Assembly: GCF_014837235.1 (NCBI RefSeq)
Contig: NZ_JACYFT010000001.1
Span: 571,688 to 635,687, forward strand
DNA: 64,000 nucleotides
Reading direction: 5' to 3'
Source of the DNA: Limnohabitans radicicola
GTDB taxonomy: Bacteria > Pseudomonadota > Gammaproteobacteria > Burkholderiales > Burkholderiaceae_C
This document shows positions 17,053 to 27,232 of the stretch, one piece after another. Below the pieces are notes generated by a model. The model was not told the DNA's origin and did not search any database. It saw only the letters and a list, made by a program, of their open reading frames with translations. Position numbers and translations under genes: made by a program. The first letter of the stretch is position 1, and each line of letters begins with the position of its first letter.

Positions 17053-18540
17053 ATGTCTTCTTTTGACGCCTTGATGGCGGGCTTTGGCAACGCCCTGCAA
17101 CCCGGAACCCTGATGTGGGGTTTCGTGGGTTGCTTTGTCGGCACCCTGATTGGTGTGTTGCCGGGCATTGGCCCGGCGCTCACCATTGCCTTGCTGCTGC
17201 CCCTGACCTACCACGTGCCGGCGACCAGCATGTTCGTGATGTTCGCAGGCATTTATTACGGTGCGGCCTATGGTGGCTCGACCACCTCGATCCTCATCAA
17301 GACACCGGGTGAGGCCGCGTCGATGATGACGGCGCTCGAAGGCAACAAAATGGCCCGCAGCGGCCGCGCTGGACAGGCCCTGGCCACCGCCGCCATCGGC
17401 AGCTTTGTGGCAGGCACCATCGGCACACTGGCATTGACCTTCTTCGCCCCCATGGTGGTGGAAGCCGCACTGGCTTTTGGCCCTGCCGAATACTTCAGCC
17501 TGATGGTGCTGTCGCTCGTGGCCGTGTCAGCGGCACTGGGCAACTCGGTGCTTCGTGGCCTGCTGGCCTTGGCGGTGGGCATGCTGTTTGGTCTGGTGGG
17601 TATTGACCTGCAAACCGGTCAGCCCCGCTTCACTTTTGGCCAGGCTTCGCTGCTGGACGGCATCGAAGTCACTGTGGCCGCGGTGGGCATCTTTGCTGTG
17701 GGCGAGGCCTTGTACCTGGCCTGGCAAGGCCGCGAATCCAAGGCCGGTGAGGTCATGCAGGTCTCAGGCAGTCTCTGGATGAGCAAAAAAGATTGGGGGC
17801 GCTCCTGGAAAGCGTGGCTGCGTGGGGCCTTCTATGGCTTCCCCATCGGCGCCATGCCTGCGGGTGGTGCGGAACTGCCCACCCTGCTGTCTTATTACAC
17901 CGAGAAAAAACTGAGCAAGCACCCTGAGGAATTCGGCCACGGGGCCATCGAAGGTGTCGCAGGCCCCGAAGCCGCCAACAACGCGGCTGCCGCTGGCGTG
18001 TTGATGCCCTTGCTCACCCTGGGCATCCCCACCTCAGCCACTGCGGCCATCATGTTGTCGGCCTTTGAAGGTTACGGCATCCAGACAGGACCCCAGCTGT
18101 TTTCATCGCAAGGCAGCCTGGTGTGGACGCTGATCGCCAGCCTCTACATTGGCAACATCATCTTGCTGGTGCTGAACCTGCCCTTGGTCGGTTTGTGGGT
18201 CAAACTGCTCAAGATCCCCCCCCCATGGCTCTACGCCGGCATCATCGTGATCTCGACCGCAGGCGTGTACGGGGCAGGCAACTCGGTCTTCAACGTCGGT
18301 TTGTTGTTCGTGTTCGGCTTGATCGGCTACGCCATGCGGCGTTTTGACTTCCCGGCGGCGCCGCTGATCGTGGGCCTGATTCTGGCCCCTATGGCCGAGC
18401 AATCCATGCGCCAGGCCCTGACCATCAGCATGGGCGACTGGAGCACCTTCGTCACCCGTCCCCTGTCGGCCAGCCTGTTGGGTGTGGCAGCCGTGCTGGT
18501 GGCCACGCCACCGATCTACCGCTTGCTCAAGCGGGCTTGA
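17053..18540 (+). CDS. tctA: Tripartite tricarboxylate transporter large membrane subunit TctA
   Basis: Large polytopic permease of 495 residues with about twelve membrane segments. [19 protein letters not shown] near residue 35 and [14 protein letters not shown] near 75 are family signatures. It drives secondary transport with TctB and receives substrate from TctC. Followed closely by a strong terminator at 18555. Confidence 0.96.
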   Translation: MSSFDALMAGFGNALQPGTLMWGFVGCFVGTLIGVLPGIGPALTIALLLPLTYHVPATSMFVMFAGIYYGAAYGGSTTSILIKTPGEAASMMTALEGNKMARSGRAGQALATAAIGSFVAGTIGTLALTFFAPMVVEAALAFGPAEYFSLMVLSLVAVSAALGNSVLRGLLALAVGMLFGLVGIDLQTGQPRFTFGQASLLDGIEVTVAAVGIFAVGEALYLAWQGRESKAGEVMQVSGSLWMSKKDWGRSWKAWLRGAFYGFPIGAMPAGGAELPTLLSYYTEKKLSKHPEEFGHGAIEGVAGPEAANNAAAAGVLMPLLTLGIPTSATAAIMLSAFEGYGIQTGPQLFSSQGSLVWTLIASLYIGNIILLVLNLPLVGLWVKLLKIPPPWLYAGIIVISTAGVYGAGNSVFNVGLLFVFGLIGYAMRRFDFPAAPLIVGLILAPMAEQSMRQALTISMGDWSTFVTRPLSASLLGVAAVLVATPPIYRLLKRA

Positions 18541-18554
18541 CATCCAGCCTTATC

Positions 18555-18585
18555 AAAAAGGCCTGTCCGTTGGACAGGCCTTTTT
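18555..18585. terminator. Bidirectional terminator between tctA and the peptide ABC operon
   Basis: A perfect 14-bp inverted repeat (18555-18568 with 18572-18585) has a 3-base loop, with A5 at one end and T5 at the other. It can end tctCBA on the plus strand and the dpp operon on the minus strand. Confidence 0.92.
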
Positions 18586-18616
18586 ACATGGAACGCAAGG
18601 CGCCGATCTCAACCGG

Positions 18617-19612
18617 TCACACCACCGCATGACAAGCGATCTTGATCCCCTTGAAGTCACGCAAGGCGGGCCGCTCGGTTTTGCAAATGTCGGTGGCCTG
18701 CGGGCAGCGCGGGTGAAAGCTGCAGCCGTTGGGCGGGTTGAGCGGGTTGGGCACTTCCCCTTGCACCGGGGTGCGGGCACGGCCTGTGTCGTGCATTTTG
18801 GGAATCGCGTCCAGCAGCATACGGGTGTAAGGGTGCTGCGGATTGGCAAACAGCGTGTGCTTGTCGGCCAGCTCCACCAAGCGGCCCAAATACATCACCC
18901 CCACCTGGTCGCTCACATGGCGCACCACGGCCAGGTTGTGGCTGATGAAGAGGTAGGTCAGTCCCCGCTCACGCTGCAGGTCTTTCATGATGTTGAGCAC
19001 CTGCGCCTGCACGCTCACATCGAGCGCCGAGGTCGGCTCGTCACACACTAAAAACTCAGGCGCTGTGGCCAAAGCCCGGGCAATCGAAATGCGTTGGCGC
19101 TGCCCGCCCGAGAATTGGTGCGGGTACTTGGGCATGTCGAGCGCCGACAAGCCCACCGATTGCAGCAACTCGGCCACGCGCGCCTGGAGCTCAGCTGCAT
19201 CTTTGATCAAGCCATGCTCGCGCAGGGGCTCACCAATGATGGCTTCGACCGTCCAGCGCGGGTTCAGGCTCGCATACGGGTCCTGAAAAATCATCTGGAT
19301 GCGCTGGCGCATTTGCCGCGCATCGGGTGACTTGAACGCGGCATGCGCGTCTTGCCCGTCAAAGGTCAGGCCACCGCGTGTGGGCTCGTACAGGCCCACC
19401 AGCAAACGGGCGACGGTGCTCTTGCCACAGCCCGACTCGCCCACCAGGGCCAGGGTTTTGCCTTTTTCAATCTCAAAGCTGACGCCGTCGACCGCATGAA
19501 GCAGCTGTCGGGGTTTGCGTTCCATGACGCGGTTGAGCCAAGGGGCCGACACATCGAATGTCTTGGCCAGATCGTTGGCCACGACCAGGGGTCGTTGGGG
19601 TGTGTGGCTCAT
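18617..19612 (-). CDS. dppF: Peptide ABC transporter ATP-binding protein, DppF/OppF type
   Basis: Second ATPase of a dipeptide/oligopeptide importer, 331 residues. Walker A GESGCGKST near residue 58, signature SGGQRQRISIARAL near 168, Walker [12 protein letters not shown] and the switch His in FISHNLAVV are intact. The C-terminal oligopeptide-transporter extension has the Cys-rich stretch (GCSFHPRCP), associated in related proteins with an iron-sulfur cluster. Last gene of the operon, overlapping dppD by 4 bases. Substrate unknown; the gene name is by class. Confidence 0.9.
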   Translation of the reverse strand: MSHTPQRPLVVANDLAKTFDVSAPWLNRVMERKPRQLLHAVDGVSFEIEKGKTLALVGESGCGKSTVARLLVGLYEPTRGGLTFDGQDAHAAFKSPDARQMRQRIQMIFQDPYASLNPRWTVEAIIGEPLREHGLIKDAAELQARVAELLQSVGLSALDMPKYPHQFSGGQRQRISIARALATAPEFLVCDEPTSALDVSVQAQVLNIMKDLQRERGLTYLFISHNLAVVRHVSDQVGVMYLGRLVELADKHTLFANPQHPYTRMLLDAIPKMHDTGRARTPVQGEVPNPLNPPNGCSFHPRCPQATDICKTERPALRDFKGIKIACHAVV

Positions 19613-20577
19613 GCGGCACTCCCATCGTGCAACCAGCAGGCGGCGCGGGTGGCCCCTGCCACTTTCAACTCGGGGCGCTGCTGCAGACAGCGGTCAAACG
19701 CTTTGGGGCAGCGCGGATTGAAGGCACAGCCGCTCGGAATCGCGTTCAAGCGCGGCATGGCGCCATCGATCTGGTTGAGGCGTTCGCGGTCACTGTCCAT
19801 GTCGGGGATCGAGGCCATCAGGCCTGCGGTGTAAGGGTGTGCAGGGTGGTTGATGACCTCGTGCACCGGGCCGATTTCGGCGATGCGCCCGGCATAGAGC
19901 ACGGCCACACGGTCACAGGTTTCAGCGATCACGCCCATGTCGTGCGTGATCAGCATGACGGCCGCGCCACGTTCCTTGCAGACCTTTTTGAGCAGCCCGA
20001 TGATCTGAGCCTGGATGGACACATCGAGCGCCGTGGTCGGTTCATCGGCCACGATCAGTTGCGGCTCGGCCGCCAGCGCCAGGGCGATCACCACACGCTG
20101 GCGCATGCCGCCTGAGAACTCGTGCGGGTAGTGGTCAATGCGTTCTTCGGCGGCCGAAATGCCCGTGTCCTTGAGCAACGCAATGGCGCGTTCACGCGCC
20201 TCTTGAGGTGTGACCGACAAGTGCGCCAGGATCGTCTCCGTCAATTGCCGGCCAATCGTGTACAGCGGGTTGAGCGAAGTGAGCGGGTCTTGAAAAATCG
20301 CCCCGATCTTGCGCCCCCGGATGTGGCGCATCTGGTCGGCATTCAGATTGTCGATGCGCTGACCTTCGAGCACGATCTGCCCACTGGCCACGCGGCCCGG
20401 CGGCTCCAGCAAACCGATGATGGAGGCCCCGGTAAGGGACTTGCCCGCACCCGACTCCCCCACCACCCCCAGAATTTCGCCGGGGGCAATGTCGAAGGAA
20501 ATGTCGTCGAGCGCACGCAAGGTGCCATGGCGGCCAGGGAACTCCACCACCAGATTTTTGACTTGTAAAAGGCTCAT
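19609..20577 (-). CDS. dppD: Peptide ABC transporter ATP-binding protein, DppD/OppD type
   Basis: First ATPase of the importer, 322 residues. Walker A GESGAGKS near residue 40, signature [14 protein letters not shown], Walker [13 protein letters not shown] and switch His ITHDMGV. The C-terminal Cys-rich motif GCAFNPRCP is present. It overlaps dppC upstream and dppF downstream by 4 bases each, consistent with strict translational coupling of the ATPase pair. Confidence 0.9.
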   Translation of the reverse strand: MSLLQVKNLVVEFPGRHGTLRALDDISFDIAPGEILGVVGESGAGKSLTGASIIGLLEPPGRVASGQIVLEGQRIDNLNADQMRHIRGRKIGAIFQDPLTSLNPLYTIGRQLTETILAHLSVTPQEARERAIALLKDTGISAAEERIDHYPHEFSGGMRQRVVIALALAAEPQLIVADEPTTALDVSIQAQIIGLLKKVCKERGAAVMLITHDMGVIAETCDRVAVLYAGRIAEIGPVHEVINHPAHPYTAGLMASIPDMDSDRERLNQIDGAMPRLNAIPSGCAFNPRCPKAFDRCLQQRPELKVAGATRAACWLHDGSAA

Positions 20578-21491
20578 CGCAATCTCGGATTCAGTGCATC
20601 GCGCAACCAGTCACCCAGCAGGTTGACCGACAAGGCAATCAGCACCAGCATCAGCCCGGGGAAGATGGTGATCCACCATTCGCCCGAGAACAAAAAGTCG
20701 TTGCCCACGCGGATCAATGTCCCCAGCGATGGCGATGTGGGCGGTGCGCCCACACCCAGAAACGACAGCGTGGCCTCGGTGATGATGGCCGTCGCCACCT
20801 GGATGGTGGCCAGCACCATGACCGGCCCCAGCACATTGGGCAGCACATGCCTGACCATGATGCGCAGTGGCGCCACGCCCGTGACACGGGCGGCTTGCAC
20901 GTACTCCTTGTTGCGCTCGACCAGCGTGCTACCACGCACGGTGCGGGCGTACTGCACCCAGCCGGTGAGCGAGATCGAGATGATCAGCACCCCGAAAGCC
21001 AGCGACTCGTTGGCATTGGGGAACAAGGCCCGGCCCACGCCCGCGATCAGCAAGGCCACCAGGATGGCCGGGAAAGACAGCATGACATCGCACAAGCGCA
21101 TGAGCAGCGAATCCACCCAGCCTCCTCGAAAGCCCGCCAGCAGGCCCATGGCCACGCCAAAGGCCACCGACAGCGCTACCGAGGCCAAGCCAACGATCAG
21201 GGAGATGCGCGAGCCGTAGATCAGGGCCGACAAGATGTCGCGCCCCTGATCGTCGGTGCCCAGCACATACTTGGAAGTCCCTCCGTCCAACCACGCAGGC
21301 GGCAAACGGGAATCGCTCAACTCCAGCGTAGCCAAATCAAACGGGTTGGTGGGTGACACCCATCCGGCAAAGACCGAACAAAAAAGGCAGACGAAAGCGA
21401 TGAAGGCCGCCACCATCGCCATGGGCGATTGACGGAAGCTGTACCCCACATCGCTGTGCCACCAACGCTGCCAAATTTGCTGCATGCTCAA
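20574..21491 (-). CDS. dppC: Peptide ABC transporter permease, DppC/OppC type
   Basis: 305-residue inner-membrane permease with an N-terminal DppC-type domain and about six TM segments. The EAA loop that docks the ATPase is EYVQAARVTGVAPLRIMVRH near residue 200. Located 3 bases after the binding-protein gene and overlapping dppD by 4. Confidence 0.92.
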   Translation of the reverse strand: MSMQQIWQRWWHSDVGYSFRQSPMAMVAAFIAFVCLFCSVFAGWVSPTNPFDLATLELSDSRLPPAWLDGGTSKYVLGTDDQGRDILSALIYGSRISLIVGLASVALSVAFGVAMGLLAGFRGGWVDSLLMRLCDVMLSFPAILVALLIAGVGRALFPNANESLAFGVLIISISLTGWVQYARTVRGSTLVERNKEYVQAARVTGVAPLRIMVRHVLPNVLGPVMVLATIQVATAIITEATLSFLGVGAPPTSPSLGTLIRVGNDFLFSGEWWITIFPGLMLVLIALSVNLLGDWLRDALNPRLR

Positions 21492-21494
21492 ACC

Positions 21495-23075
21495 TTATTT
21501 GACGCTGATGAACTTCCAGGCCATGCCGTTGTCAGGGAACTGCACCAGCTCGATGTTCTTTTTGGCCGCCCAGTTCAGCGCCTGTTGGTGCAAAGGCAGG
21601 TGGCCCACATCGTCCTGATGGATCTTCATGGCTTCGCGGATCATTTCGTTGCGCTTTTTCTGATCGGTCTCAGAAGCCACCTTGTCGGTCAGTTCATCCA
21701 CTTTAGGGTTGCTGTAAGAACCCAGGTTGAACTGGCCGCGACCACCGTCGCCCGGTGTGGACAAGATCGGGTACATCACGTTGTGCGCATCCACCGTGCT
21801 GGCGGTCCAGCCCAGCATGTAGAAGCTGGTGTTGCGGCTCAGGATTTTGGGGAAATAAGTGCCCTTGGTCTCGGCTTCGAGGTTGATCTTGACGCCGATT
21901 CTGGCCAGGTTGGCGGCCACGGCCTGGCAGATTTCTGCATCGTTCACGTAACGGTCATTGGGGCAGTTCATCTTGACTTCAAAACCGCTGGGGTAACCGG
22001 CTTCGGCCATCAGCTTCTTGGCCGCTTCCACGTCATAAGGCAAGCGCTTGCCCAGATCTGCAGGATAGCCATTGACCTGTGGTGGCATCATCAAAGCCAA
22101 TGGCGTGGCCGCACCACGCATCACACGGCTCTTGATGGTCTCGATGTCGATGGCCTGGTAGAAGGCCTTGCGCACGCGGATGTCCTTGAACGGGTTTTTG
22201 CCCTTCACGTTGGAGTACAGCAATTCATCGCGTTTTTGGTCCATGCCCAAAAAGATCGCGCGCAACTCAGGGCCTTGCAGTACTTTGAGTTTGTCATTGG
22301 CCTTGATGCGTTCCACGTCCTGCACAGGCACCGGCTCCATCACATCCAGTTCACCGGACATCATGGCTGCGACACGGGTGGCATCGTTGCCGATGACCGT
22401 GAAGATGACCTCGTCCACGTTGCCTGGCACCGTGGTCCAGTAATTGGGGTTGCGCACGAAGCGTGTCTGCACATTCGGCTGACGTTCCTTCACCATGAAG
22501 GGGCCCGTGCCATTGGCTTTGAAGGACGCGGCGTTTTCGATGCCCTTGCGCCGATCGACCGGCTTGGTGGCCTGATTTTCCTCACACCACTTCTTGCTCA
22601 TGATGTCCCAGTGCGTGACCAGCTCGGGCACGATGGGGAACGGTGCATTGGTGATGATGTCGATGGTGTGGTCGTTGATCTTCTTGATCTCTTTGAACTG
22701 GCCCACATAGCTCTTCATGTCGGAGCCCTCGCCCTTGGCACGCTCGTAGCTGAAGATCACATCATCGGCTGTGAAGGGGGTGCCGTCATGGAACTTGACA
22801 CCCTTGCGCAGCTCGAAACGCCACACGGTGGGGGCGGTCTGCTTCCAGCTGGTCGCCAGCAGGGGGGCCAGTTTGTAATTGGCATCGCGTGTGATCAGGG
22901 ACTCGTAGACGTTTTCCACCACCGAAATTTGCAGGGACTCGTTGAGCGAGTGCGGGTCCATCGACAGGGCGTCGCCCTGATTGCCGATGCGCAAGGTGAC
23001 GGCAGAGGCCGACACAGCCGACAGGGCCAACGCAGCAGCCAGTGTGGCCACGAGGGGGTTGAGTTTGAAAGCCAT
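21495..23075 (-). CDS. dppA: Peptide ABC transporter substrate-binding protein (SBP_bac_5 family)
   Basis: Periplasmic family-5 solute-binding protein, about 526 residues, of the DppA/OppA/NikA type. The signal peptide (LVATLAAALALSAVSASA) is followed by TLRIGNQGDALSMDPH and the family core WRFELRKGVKFHDGTPFTADDV near residue 80. The ATG at 23075 is preferred over two upstream in-frame ATGs since AAGGAG lies 7 bases before it. Ligand unknown; the neighbouring M20 amidohydrolase suggests an N-acylated amino acid or peptide. Confidence 0.92.
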   Translation of the reverse strand: MAFKLNPLVATLAAALALSAVSASAVTLRIGNQGDALSMDPHSLNESLQISVVENVYESLITRDANYKLAPLLATSWKQTAPTVWRFELRKGVKFHDGTPFTADDVIFSYERAKGEGSDMKSYVGQFKEIKKINDHTIDIITNAPFPIVPELVTHWDIMSKKWCEENQATKPVDRRKGIENAASFKANGTGPFMVKERQPNVQTRFVRNPNYWTTVPGNVDEVIFTVIGNDATRVAAMMSGELDVMEPVPVQDVERIKANDKLKVLQGPELRAIFLGMDQKRDELLYSNVKGKNPFKDIRVRKAFYQAIDIETIKSRVMRGAATPLALMMPPQVNGYPADLGKRLPYDVEAAKKLMAEAGYPSGFEVKMNCPNDRYVNDAEICQAVAANLARIGVKINLEAETKGTYFPKILSRNTSFYMLGWTASTVDAHNVMYPILSTPGDGGRGQFNLGSYSNPKVDELTDKVASETDQKKRNEMIREAMKIHQDDVGHLPLHQQALNWAAKKNIELVQFPDNGMAWKFISVK

Positions 23076-23116
23076 GGACATCTCCTTGTGATGAATGAAA
23101 TGGGTGAACTGAAAAA

Positions 23117-24355
23117 TCAATCCCGTTGCAAGGGCATGGCCTGCTCCACCAAACTGGCGTGCAAGGCTGCGCCCAAAGGCAGGATCTCGTCGTTGAAATC
23201 GTAACGGCTGTTGTGCAGCGGATGCGGTCCAGGCCCATGGGGCAAACCCTGACCGATGCGGATGTAGGCTCCTGGCTTGACCTGCAGCATGAACGAGAAA
23301 TCTTCACCGCCCATGCTGGGCGTCATGTTGCGCCATACCCTGTCAGCACCCACCAGATGGGTCGCCACATCGGCCACAAAATTCGCCTCAGGCACGGTGT
23401 TCACCGTGGCCGGGTACACCCGTTCGTACGCCACTTCAGCCGTGGCACCAAAGCCTTGCGCCACACCCGCGCACAAAGCCTTCAAACGGTCTTCGATCTG
23501 TTGTTGCACCGTTTCGCTGTAAGTGCGTACCGTACCCACCAAGGTGACCTCGCCGGGGATCACGCTCATGGCTCCCGGGTGACCGCCTTGCATCGAACAA
23601 ATGCTGACCACCGCCTGGTCAAACGCCGACAGATTGCGTGCCACCACGCTCTGGGTGGCGGTGATGATGTGGCCTGCCACCAGCACCGGGTCGATCGCCT
23701 GGTGAGGCCTGGCACCATGCCCACCTTTGCCATGAATCCGAATTTCGATCCGGTCCACCGCCGCTTGCATGGGCCCCGGGGTGACGCCCACCACGCCCAA
23801 GGGCACATCGGGGGCATTGTGCTGGGCGAACACTTTTTCGCAGGGAAAGCGCTCGAACAAACCGTCTTGCATCATGGCCCGGGCACCCGCGTAGCCTTCT
23901 TCTCCCGGCTGGAAAATCAGCACCGCGGTGCCATCAAAGCGGCGTGTCTCAGCCAGGTATCGGGCCGCGCCCATCAGCATGGCGGTGTGCCCATCATGGC
24001 CGCAGCCATGCATCAATCCAGGCTTGGAGGACTTCCACACGCAATCATTGAACTCTGTGAGTGGCAAGGCATCCATGTCGGCCCTCAGGCCCACCATGCG
24101 GCCAGGGTTGCCGGCCGATCGGCCCTGTCCATGCACCAGCGCCACCACGCCCGTTTTGCCCAACCCGGTATGGATGCTGTCCACACCGCAGACCTCGAGG
24201 CCTTCCACCACACGGCCCGAGGTGTAGACCTCTTCAAAGCCCAGCTCAGGGTGCGCATGCAGGTCGCGTCTGAAAGCGGTGAGCTCTGGGTGGAATTGGG
24301 CGATGTGCGCAAAAGCACGACCATGCCCCAAGGTGGATTGCAACGCAGCGCTCAT
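23117..24355 (-). CDS. M20 family metallo-amidohydrolase (hippurate hydrolase-like)
   Basis: Zinc-type peptidase/amidohydrolase of about 412 residues in the HipO/AbgB/IAA-amino-acid hydrolase group. Metal and catalytic motifs are RADMDALPL near residue 90, MHGCGHDGHTAML near 115 and GEEGYAGARAMM near 150, followed by the dimerisation domain with GHGARPHQAIDPV. It cleaves the amide of N-acyl amino acids or small peptides. The ATG is 1 base from the dppB stop, so it is co-translated with the transporter. This suggests uptake followed by immediate hydrolysis; no signal peptide, hence cytoplasmic. Confidence 0.9.
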   Translation of the reverse strand: MSAALQSTLGHGRAFAHIAQFHPELTAFRRDLHAHPELGFEEVYTSGRVVEGLEVCGVDSIHTGLGKTGVVALVHGQGRSAGNPGRMVGLRADMDALPLTEFNDCVWKSSKPGLMHGCGHDGHTAMLMGAARYLAETRRFDGTAVLIFQPGEEGYAGARAMMQDGLFERFPCEKVFAQHNAPDVPLGVVGVTPGPMQAAVDRIEIRIHGKGGHGARPHQAIDPVLVAGHIITATQSVVARNLSAFDQAVVSICSMQGGHPGAMSVIPGEVTLVGTVRTYSETVQQQIEDRLKALCAGVAQGFGATAEVAYERVYPATVNTVPEANFVADVATHLVGADRVWRNMTPSMGGEDFSFMLQVKPGAYIRIGQGLPHGPGPHPLHNSRYDFNDEILPLGAALHASLVEQAMPLQRD

Positions 24356-24356
24356 G

Positions 24357-25340
24357 TCAATGGCCTCCCGCCTTGCCCACACGCAAGCGCGGGTCGACCG
24401 CGAAATACAGCAAATCCACCACCAGGTTGATCACCACAAAGATGAGCGCAATCAGGCACAAATAGGCCGCCATCACCGGGATGTCGGCAAAGGTCACCGC
24501 CTGAATGAACAGCAGGCCCATGCCAGGCCACTGAAAGACCGTCTCGGTGATGATGGCAAACGCGATGAGCCCCCCCAGTTGCAGGCCCGTGATGGTCATG
24601 ACGGGTACCAGGGTGTTCTTGAGCGCGTGGCCAAAGTGGATCGCCCGATTGGACAAACCCCGCGCGCGGGCGAATTTGATGTAGTCGGTGCGCAGCACTT
24701 CCAGCATTTCGGCCCGCACCAGCCGCATGATCAGGGTCAGCTGAAAAATCGCCAAGGTCACCGCTGGCAACACGATGTGGTGCCAGCCTTTGGCCGTCAA
24801 CAGCCCCGTGCTCCACCAACCCAACTGCACCACCTCGCCCCGGCCAAAGCTGGGGAACCAGTGCAGCCACACGGCAAACGTGAGGATCAGCAAAATGCCG
24901 ATCAGGAAGGTCGGCAAGGACACGCCCAGCAAGGACAAGGTCATGAGCAGCTGACTGAGAAAAGTCCCCCGGCGCAAGGCGGCATACACCCCCATGGGGA
25001 TGCCGATGACCAGCGCCATGGTGGCCGCCACCAAAGCCAACTCCAATGTGGCAGGGAAACGCTCTGCGATCAAACGCGACACTTTGGCGCCCTGGCGCAG
25101 GCTCAGTCCAAACTCGCCCTGCACCGCATTGCTCAGGAAATGCCAGAACTGCACAAAAAAGGGTTGGTTCAGCCCCAGATCCGCGCGCAGTTGGCTGATC
25201 TGGTCAGGCGTGGCGTCTTGCCCCAACAGAAAGACCACGGGATCACCCACATACTGGAACAACAGAAATGAAATGAAGGCCACCGTGACCATGACGATCG
25301 CGGCCTGAATCAGACGCTGAAGGATGAAAGCAAACATCAA
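24357..25340 (-). CDS. dppB: Peptide ABC transporter permease, DppB/OppB type
   Basis: 327-residue permease and first gene of the minus-strand peptide operon. The N-terminal TM (residues 9-29) is followed by the DppB-specific FLLGQDATPDQISQL segment and five further TMs; the EAA loop is DYIKFARARGLSNRAIHFGH near residue 215. The operon order is dppB, amidohydrolase, dppA, dppC, dppD, dppF, with the binding protein third rather than first. Confidence 0.92.
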   Translation of the reverse strand: MMFAFILQRLIQAAIVMVTVAFISFLLFQYVGDPVVFLLGQDATPDQISQLRADLGLNQPFFVQFWHFLSNAVQGEFGLSLRQGAKVSRLIAERFPATLELALVAATMALVIGIPMGVYAALRRGTFLSQLLMTLSLLGVSLPTFLIGILLILTFAVWLHWFPSFGRGEVVQLGWWSTGLLTAKGWHHIVLPAVTLAIFQLTLIMRLVRAEMLEVLRTDYIKFARARGLSNRAIHFGHALKNTLVPVMTITGLQLGGLIAFAIITETVFQWPGMGLLFIQAVTFADIPVMAAYLCLIALIFVVINLVVDLLYFAVDPRLRVGKAGGH

Positions 25341-25503
25341 TGTTCCTTGAACCAGAAACCACTATGCAACATTCGAGCCCGCCTGAGTGAGAGGGAATTC
25401 CCCCAAATGGGCTGTCGCGCACAGGACTGGTGCAAGCGCCTGCCATCGTGCTGACCCATCGAGTCATTTGGTCTTGCTTTTCATTGGCATGGGTATTGCT
25501 GAG

Positions 25504-25516
25504 ATTCCAATGGAAT
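25504..25516. repeat. Short palindrome upstream of the Tsx-like gene
   Basis: ATTCCA-A-TGGAAT, a perfect 6-1-6 palindrome 27 bases before the ATG. It may be an operator or only a short chance repeat. Otherwise the 202 bases between dppB and this gene hold no clear promoter boxes. Confidence 0.25.
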
Positions 25517-25542
25517 TCAACTACCCAAGAAGGAAATTCACC

Positions 25543-26379
25543 ATGAACAAGAAATTCGCATGGCTCGCCCTGACCGCCGCAGCCGCCGGAGCCCAAGCTG
25601 CTGACTGGAGCGATACCGCTCTGACCTACCGCCAAGGCTCTGCCTTCGCGGAGCCCTTCAACACCAAGGACATCTCCAAAAACATCCTGGGCCTGACGCA
25701 TGCCAGCGGCTACAAGTACGGCTCCAACTTCTTCAACGTCGACCTGCTGATGTCCGACAGTAAGGACCCGGCATCGGCAGGTTCCAGCACAGGCGCTCAA
25801 GAGGTCTACGCGGTTTACCGCAACACGGTGGACCTGTCCAAAGTCACCGGCAACGCCTACAAATTCGGCATCGTGCGTGGCGTGGGCGTGACGGGCGGCT
25901 TCGATTTCAACAGCAAGGCCGATGCGGGCTACAACTCCAAAAAGCGCATGCTGGTCGTCGGCCCCACTTTGATGCTGGATGTGCCCGGATTTTTGAACAT
26001 CAGCTTGCTGGAATTGTTTGAAAGCAACTCCCCTTACAGCACCTACAGCCACTCGGGCGTTGGCCGCTACACCTACAAGAGCCACCCCATGATCGGCCTG
26101 TCCTGGGGCATTCCTTTCCAGGTCGCCAGTGTGCCCTTGTCATTCGAAGGCTACGCCAACTTCATTGCAGCCAAGGGCAAGAACGAATTTGGGGCTGACA
26201 CCGCGGCAGAGACGAACATCGACATGCAAGTGATGTACGACCTCAGCGGCACCAAGACCTTCAAAGTCGGTTTGCAATACCAACACTGGAAAAACAAATT
26301 TGGCAACAATGCTTCTGGTCCCGCTGGCTCTGGAGCCTTTGCCAAGACCCCCATGGTCCGGGCTGAATACCACTTCTGA
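25543..26379 (+). CDS. Outer-membrane channel protein, Tsx/OmpK-like
   Basis: About 278 residues. A signal peptide (MNKKFAWLALTAAAAGAQA) precedes a beta-barrel with alternating strands and a C-terminal aromatic (RAEYHF), the outer-membrane assembly signal. ADWSDTALTYRQGSAFAEPFN at the mature start resembles the nucleoside-specific channel Tsx/OmpK family. AGGAAATT lies before the ATG. It is divergent from the peptide transporter operon and followed by its own terminator. The substrate is not known. Confidence 0.7.
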   Translation: MNKKFAWLALTAAAAGAQAADWSDTALTYRQGSAFAEPFNTKDISKNILGLTHASGYKYGSNFFNVDLLMSDSKDPASAGSSTGAQEVYAVYRNTVDLSKVTGNAYKFGIVRGVGVTGGFDFNSKADAGYNSKKRMLVVGPTLMLDVPGFLNISLLELFESNSPYSTYSHSGVGRYTYKSHPMIGLSWGIPFQVASVPLSFEGYANFIAAKGKNEFGADTAAETNIDMQVMYDLSGTKTFKVGLQYQHWKNKFGNNASGPAGSGAFAKTPMVRAEYHF

Positions 26380-26397
26380 CGTCTGATTGCCCCATCC

Positions 26398-26422
26398 AAG
26401 GCCACCATGCGGTGGCCTTTTT
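26398..26422 (+). terminator. Terminator of the Tsx-like gene
   Basis: AAGGCCACC (26398-26406) pairs with GGTGGCCTT (26411-26419), followed by a T-run. Perfect 9-bp stem with a 4-base loop, about 20 bases after the stop. Confidence 0.9.
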
Positions 26423-26445
26423 CATGCCCCGGACCACAAACCCGT

Positions 26446-27192
26446 TCAATCCAGACGAATCTCTCCGTACCAGGCTCGGGTCTTGCCTTGTGTGTTGTCG
26501 GTGTCGGTCATGATGGCCAGGCCCAGCAAAGCCCCGGGCGGCTCGCCAAAGGCTTTTTCAAAGTCTGCTCGGATCTGGCGCTCGTAACGCACCCATTGCT
26601 GGAGCCGATCTGCACCAGACTCGACCACAATCTTGCGCACACGGTCGGTGCGCGGATTCACAATGACCGTTTCTGCAGGCTGCTGGTTGCTCCAGACGTA
26701 CATCAAGGTCGCGTAGGGCATGTCCTCACCGGTCAAGGCACGGGACAGCTCACTGAGCATGGCGTTCTTGGGTGAAAACTTCTGCCGGTCACCATCAAAG
26801 GCCAAGATCAGCCGGACAGGCGAGTCTTCGGTTTCCCGCTGACGCATGTCGGCCTCGGCGATCAGCGCCTGGACCTGCCATTCGAACGTCAGGCGGCCCA
26901 GACGGCTCGGCTCAATGTGCAGTTTTTGTCTGAGCATGCTGGCCGAGCCTTCGGAGTCGGCCCGCAGACTTTGCCGCCCCTGGTGCGTTTCCAAGCGAAA
27001 CGCCGTGCGCAGCTTGCCTGGCAGCAAAACGGTCTCCCACTGCGCCTTGTCTTGGGCCGAGAAGCTCAAAGGCCATTGACCCAAAGCCGCCTTGGAGGGT
27101 GACGGCGCAGAGGCACAGCCGCCCAGACTGACCAAAGTCAAAAGCGCCAAAATGCCTGCCGCTGCACCCCATCGAATGCACGCAATCCCCAT
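26446..27192 (-). CDS. DUF3047 family lipoprotein
   Basis: 248 residues. The N-terminus has a hydrophobic stretch ending in the lipobox LGGC (Cys near residue 26), so it is probably lipid-anchored, then a Pro/Ser spacer. The body matches my recollection of DUF3047 (SPVRLILAFDGDR, YVWSNQQPAETVIVNPRTDRVRKIVVESG). Function unknown. It sits alone between the Tsx-like gene and the porin, on the same strand as the porins but after a terminator. Confidence 0.75.
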   Translation of the reverse strand: MGIACIRWGAAAGILALLTLVSLGGCASAPSPSKAALGQWPLSFSAQDKAQWETVLLPGKLRTAFRLETHQGRQSLRADSEGSASMLRQKLHIEPSRLGRLTFEWQVQALIAEADMRQRETEDSPVRLILAFDGDRQKFSPKNAMLSELSRALTGEDMPYATLMYVWSNQQPAETVIVNPRTDRVRKIVVESGADRLQQWVRYERQIRADFEKAFGEPPGALLGLAIMTDTDNTQGKTRAWYGEIRLD

Positions 27193-27232
27193 GGAGGGTC
27201 TCCTGATTGAACAACGCGGAGATTAACTCAAG

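Noticed and set aside
21429..23204. Plus-strand frame of 591 codons opposite the peptide-binding protein gene
   Set aside because: The minus-strand gene has a ribosome site, a signal peptide and family motifs; the plus frame has none.
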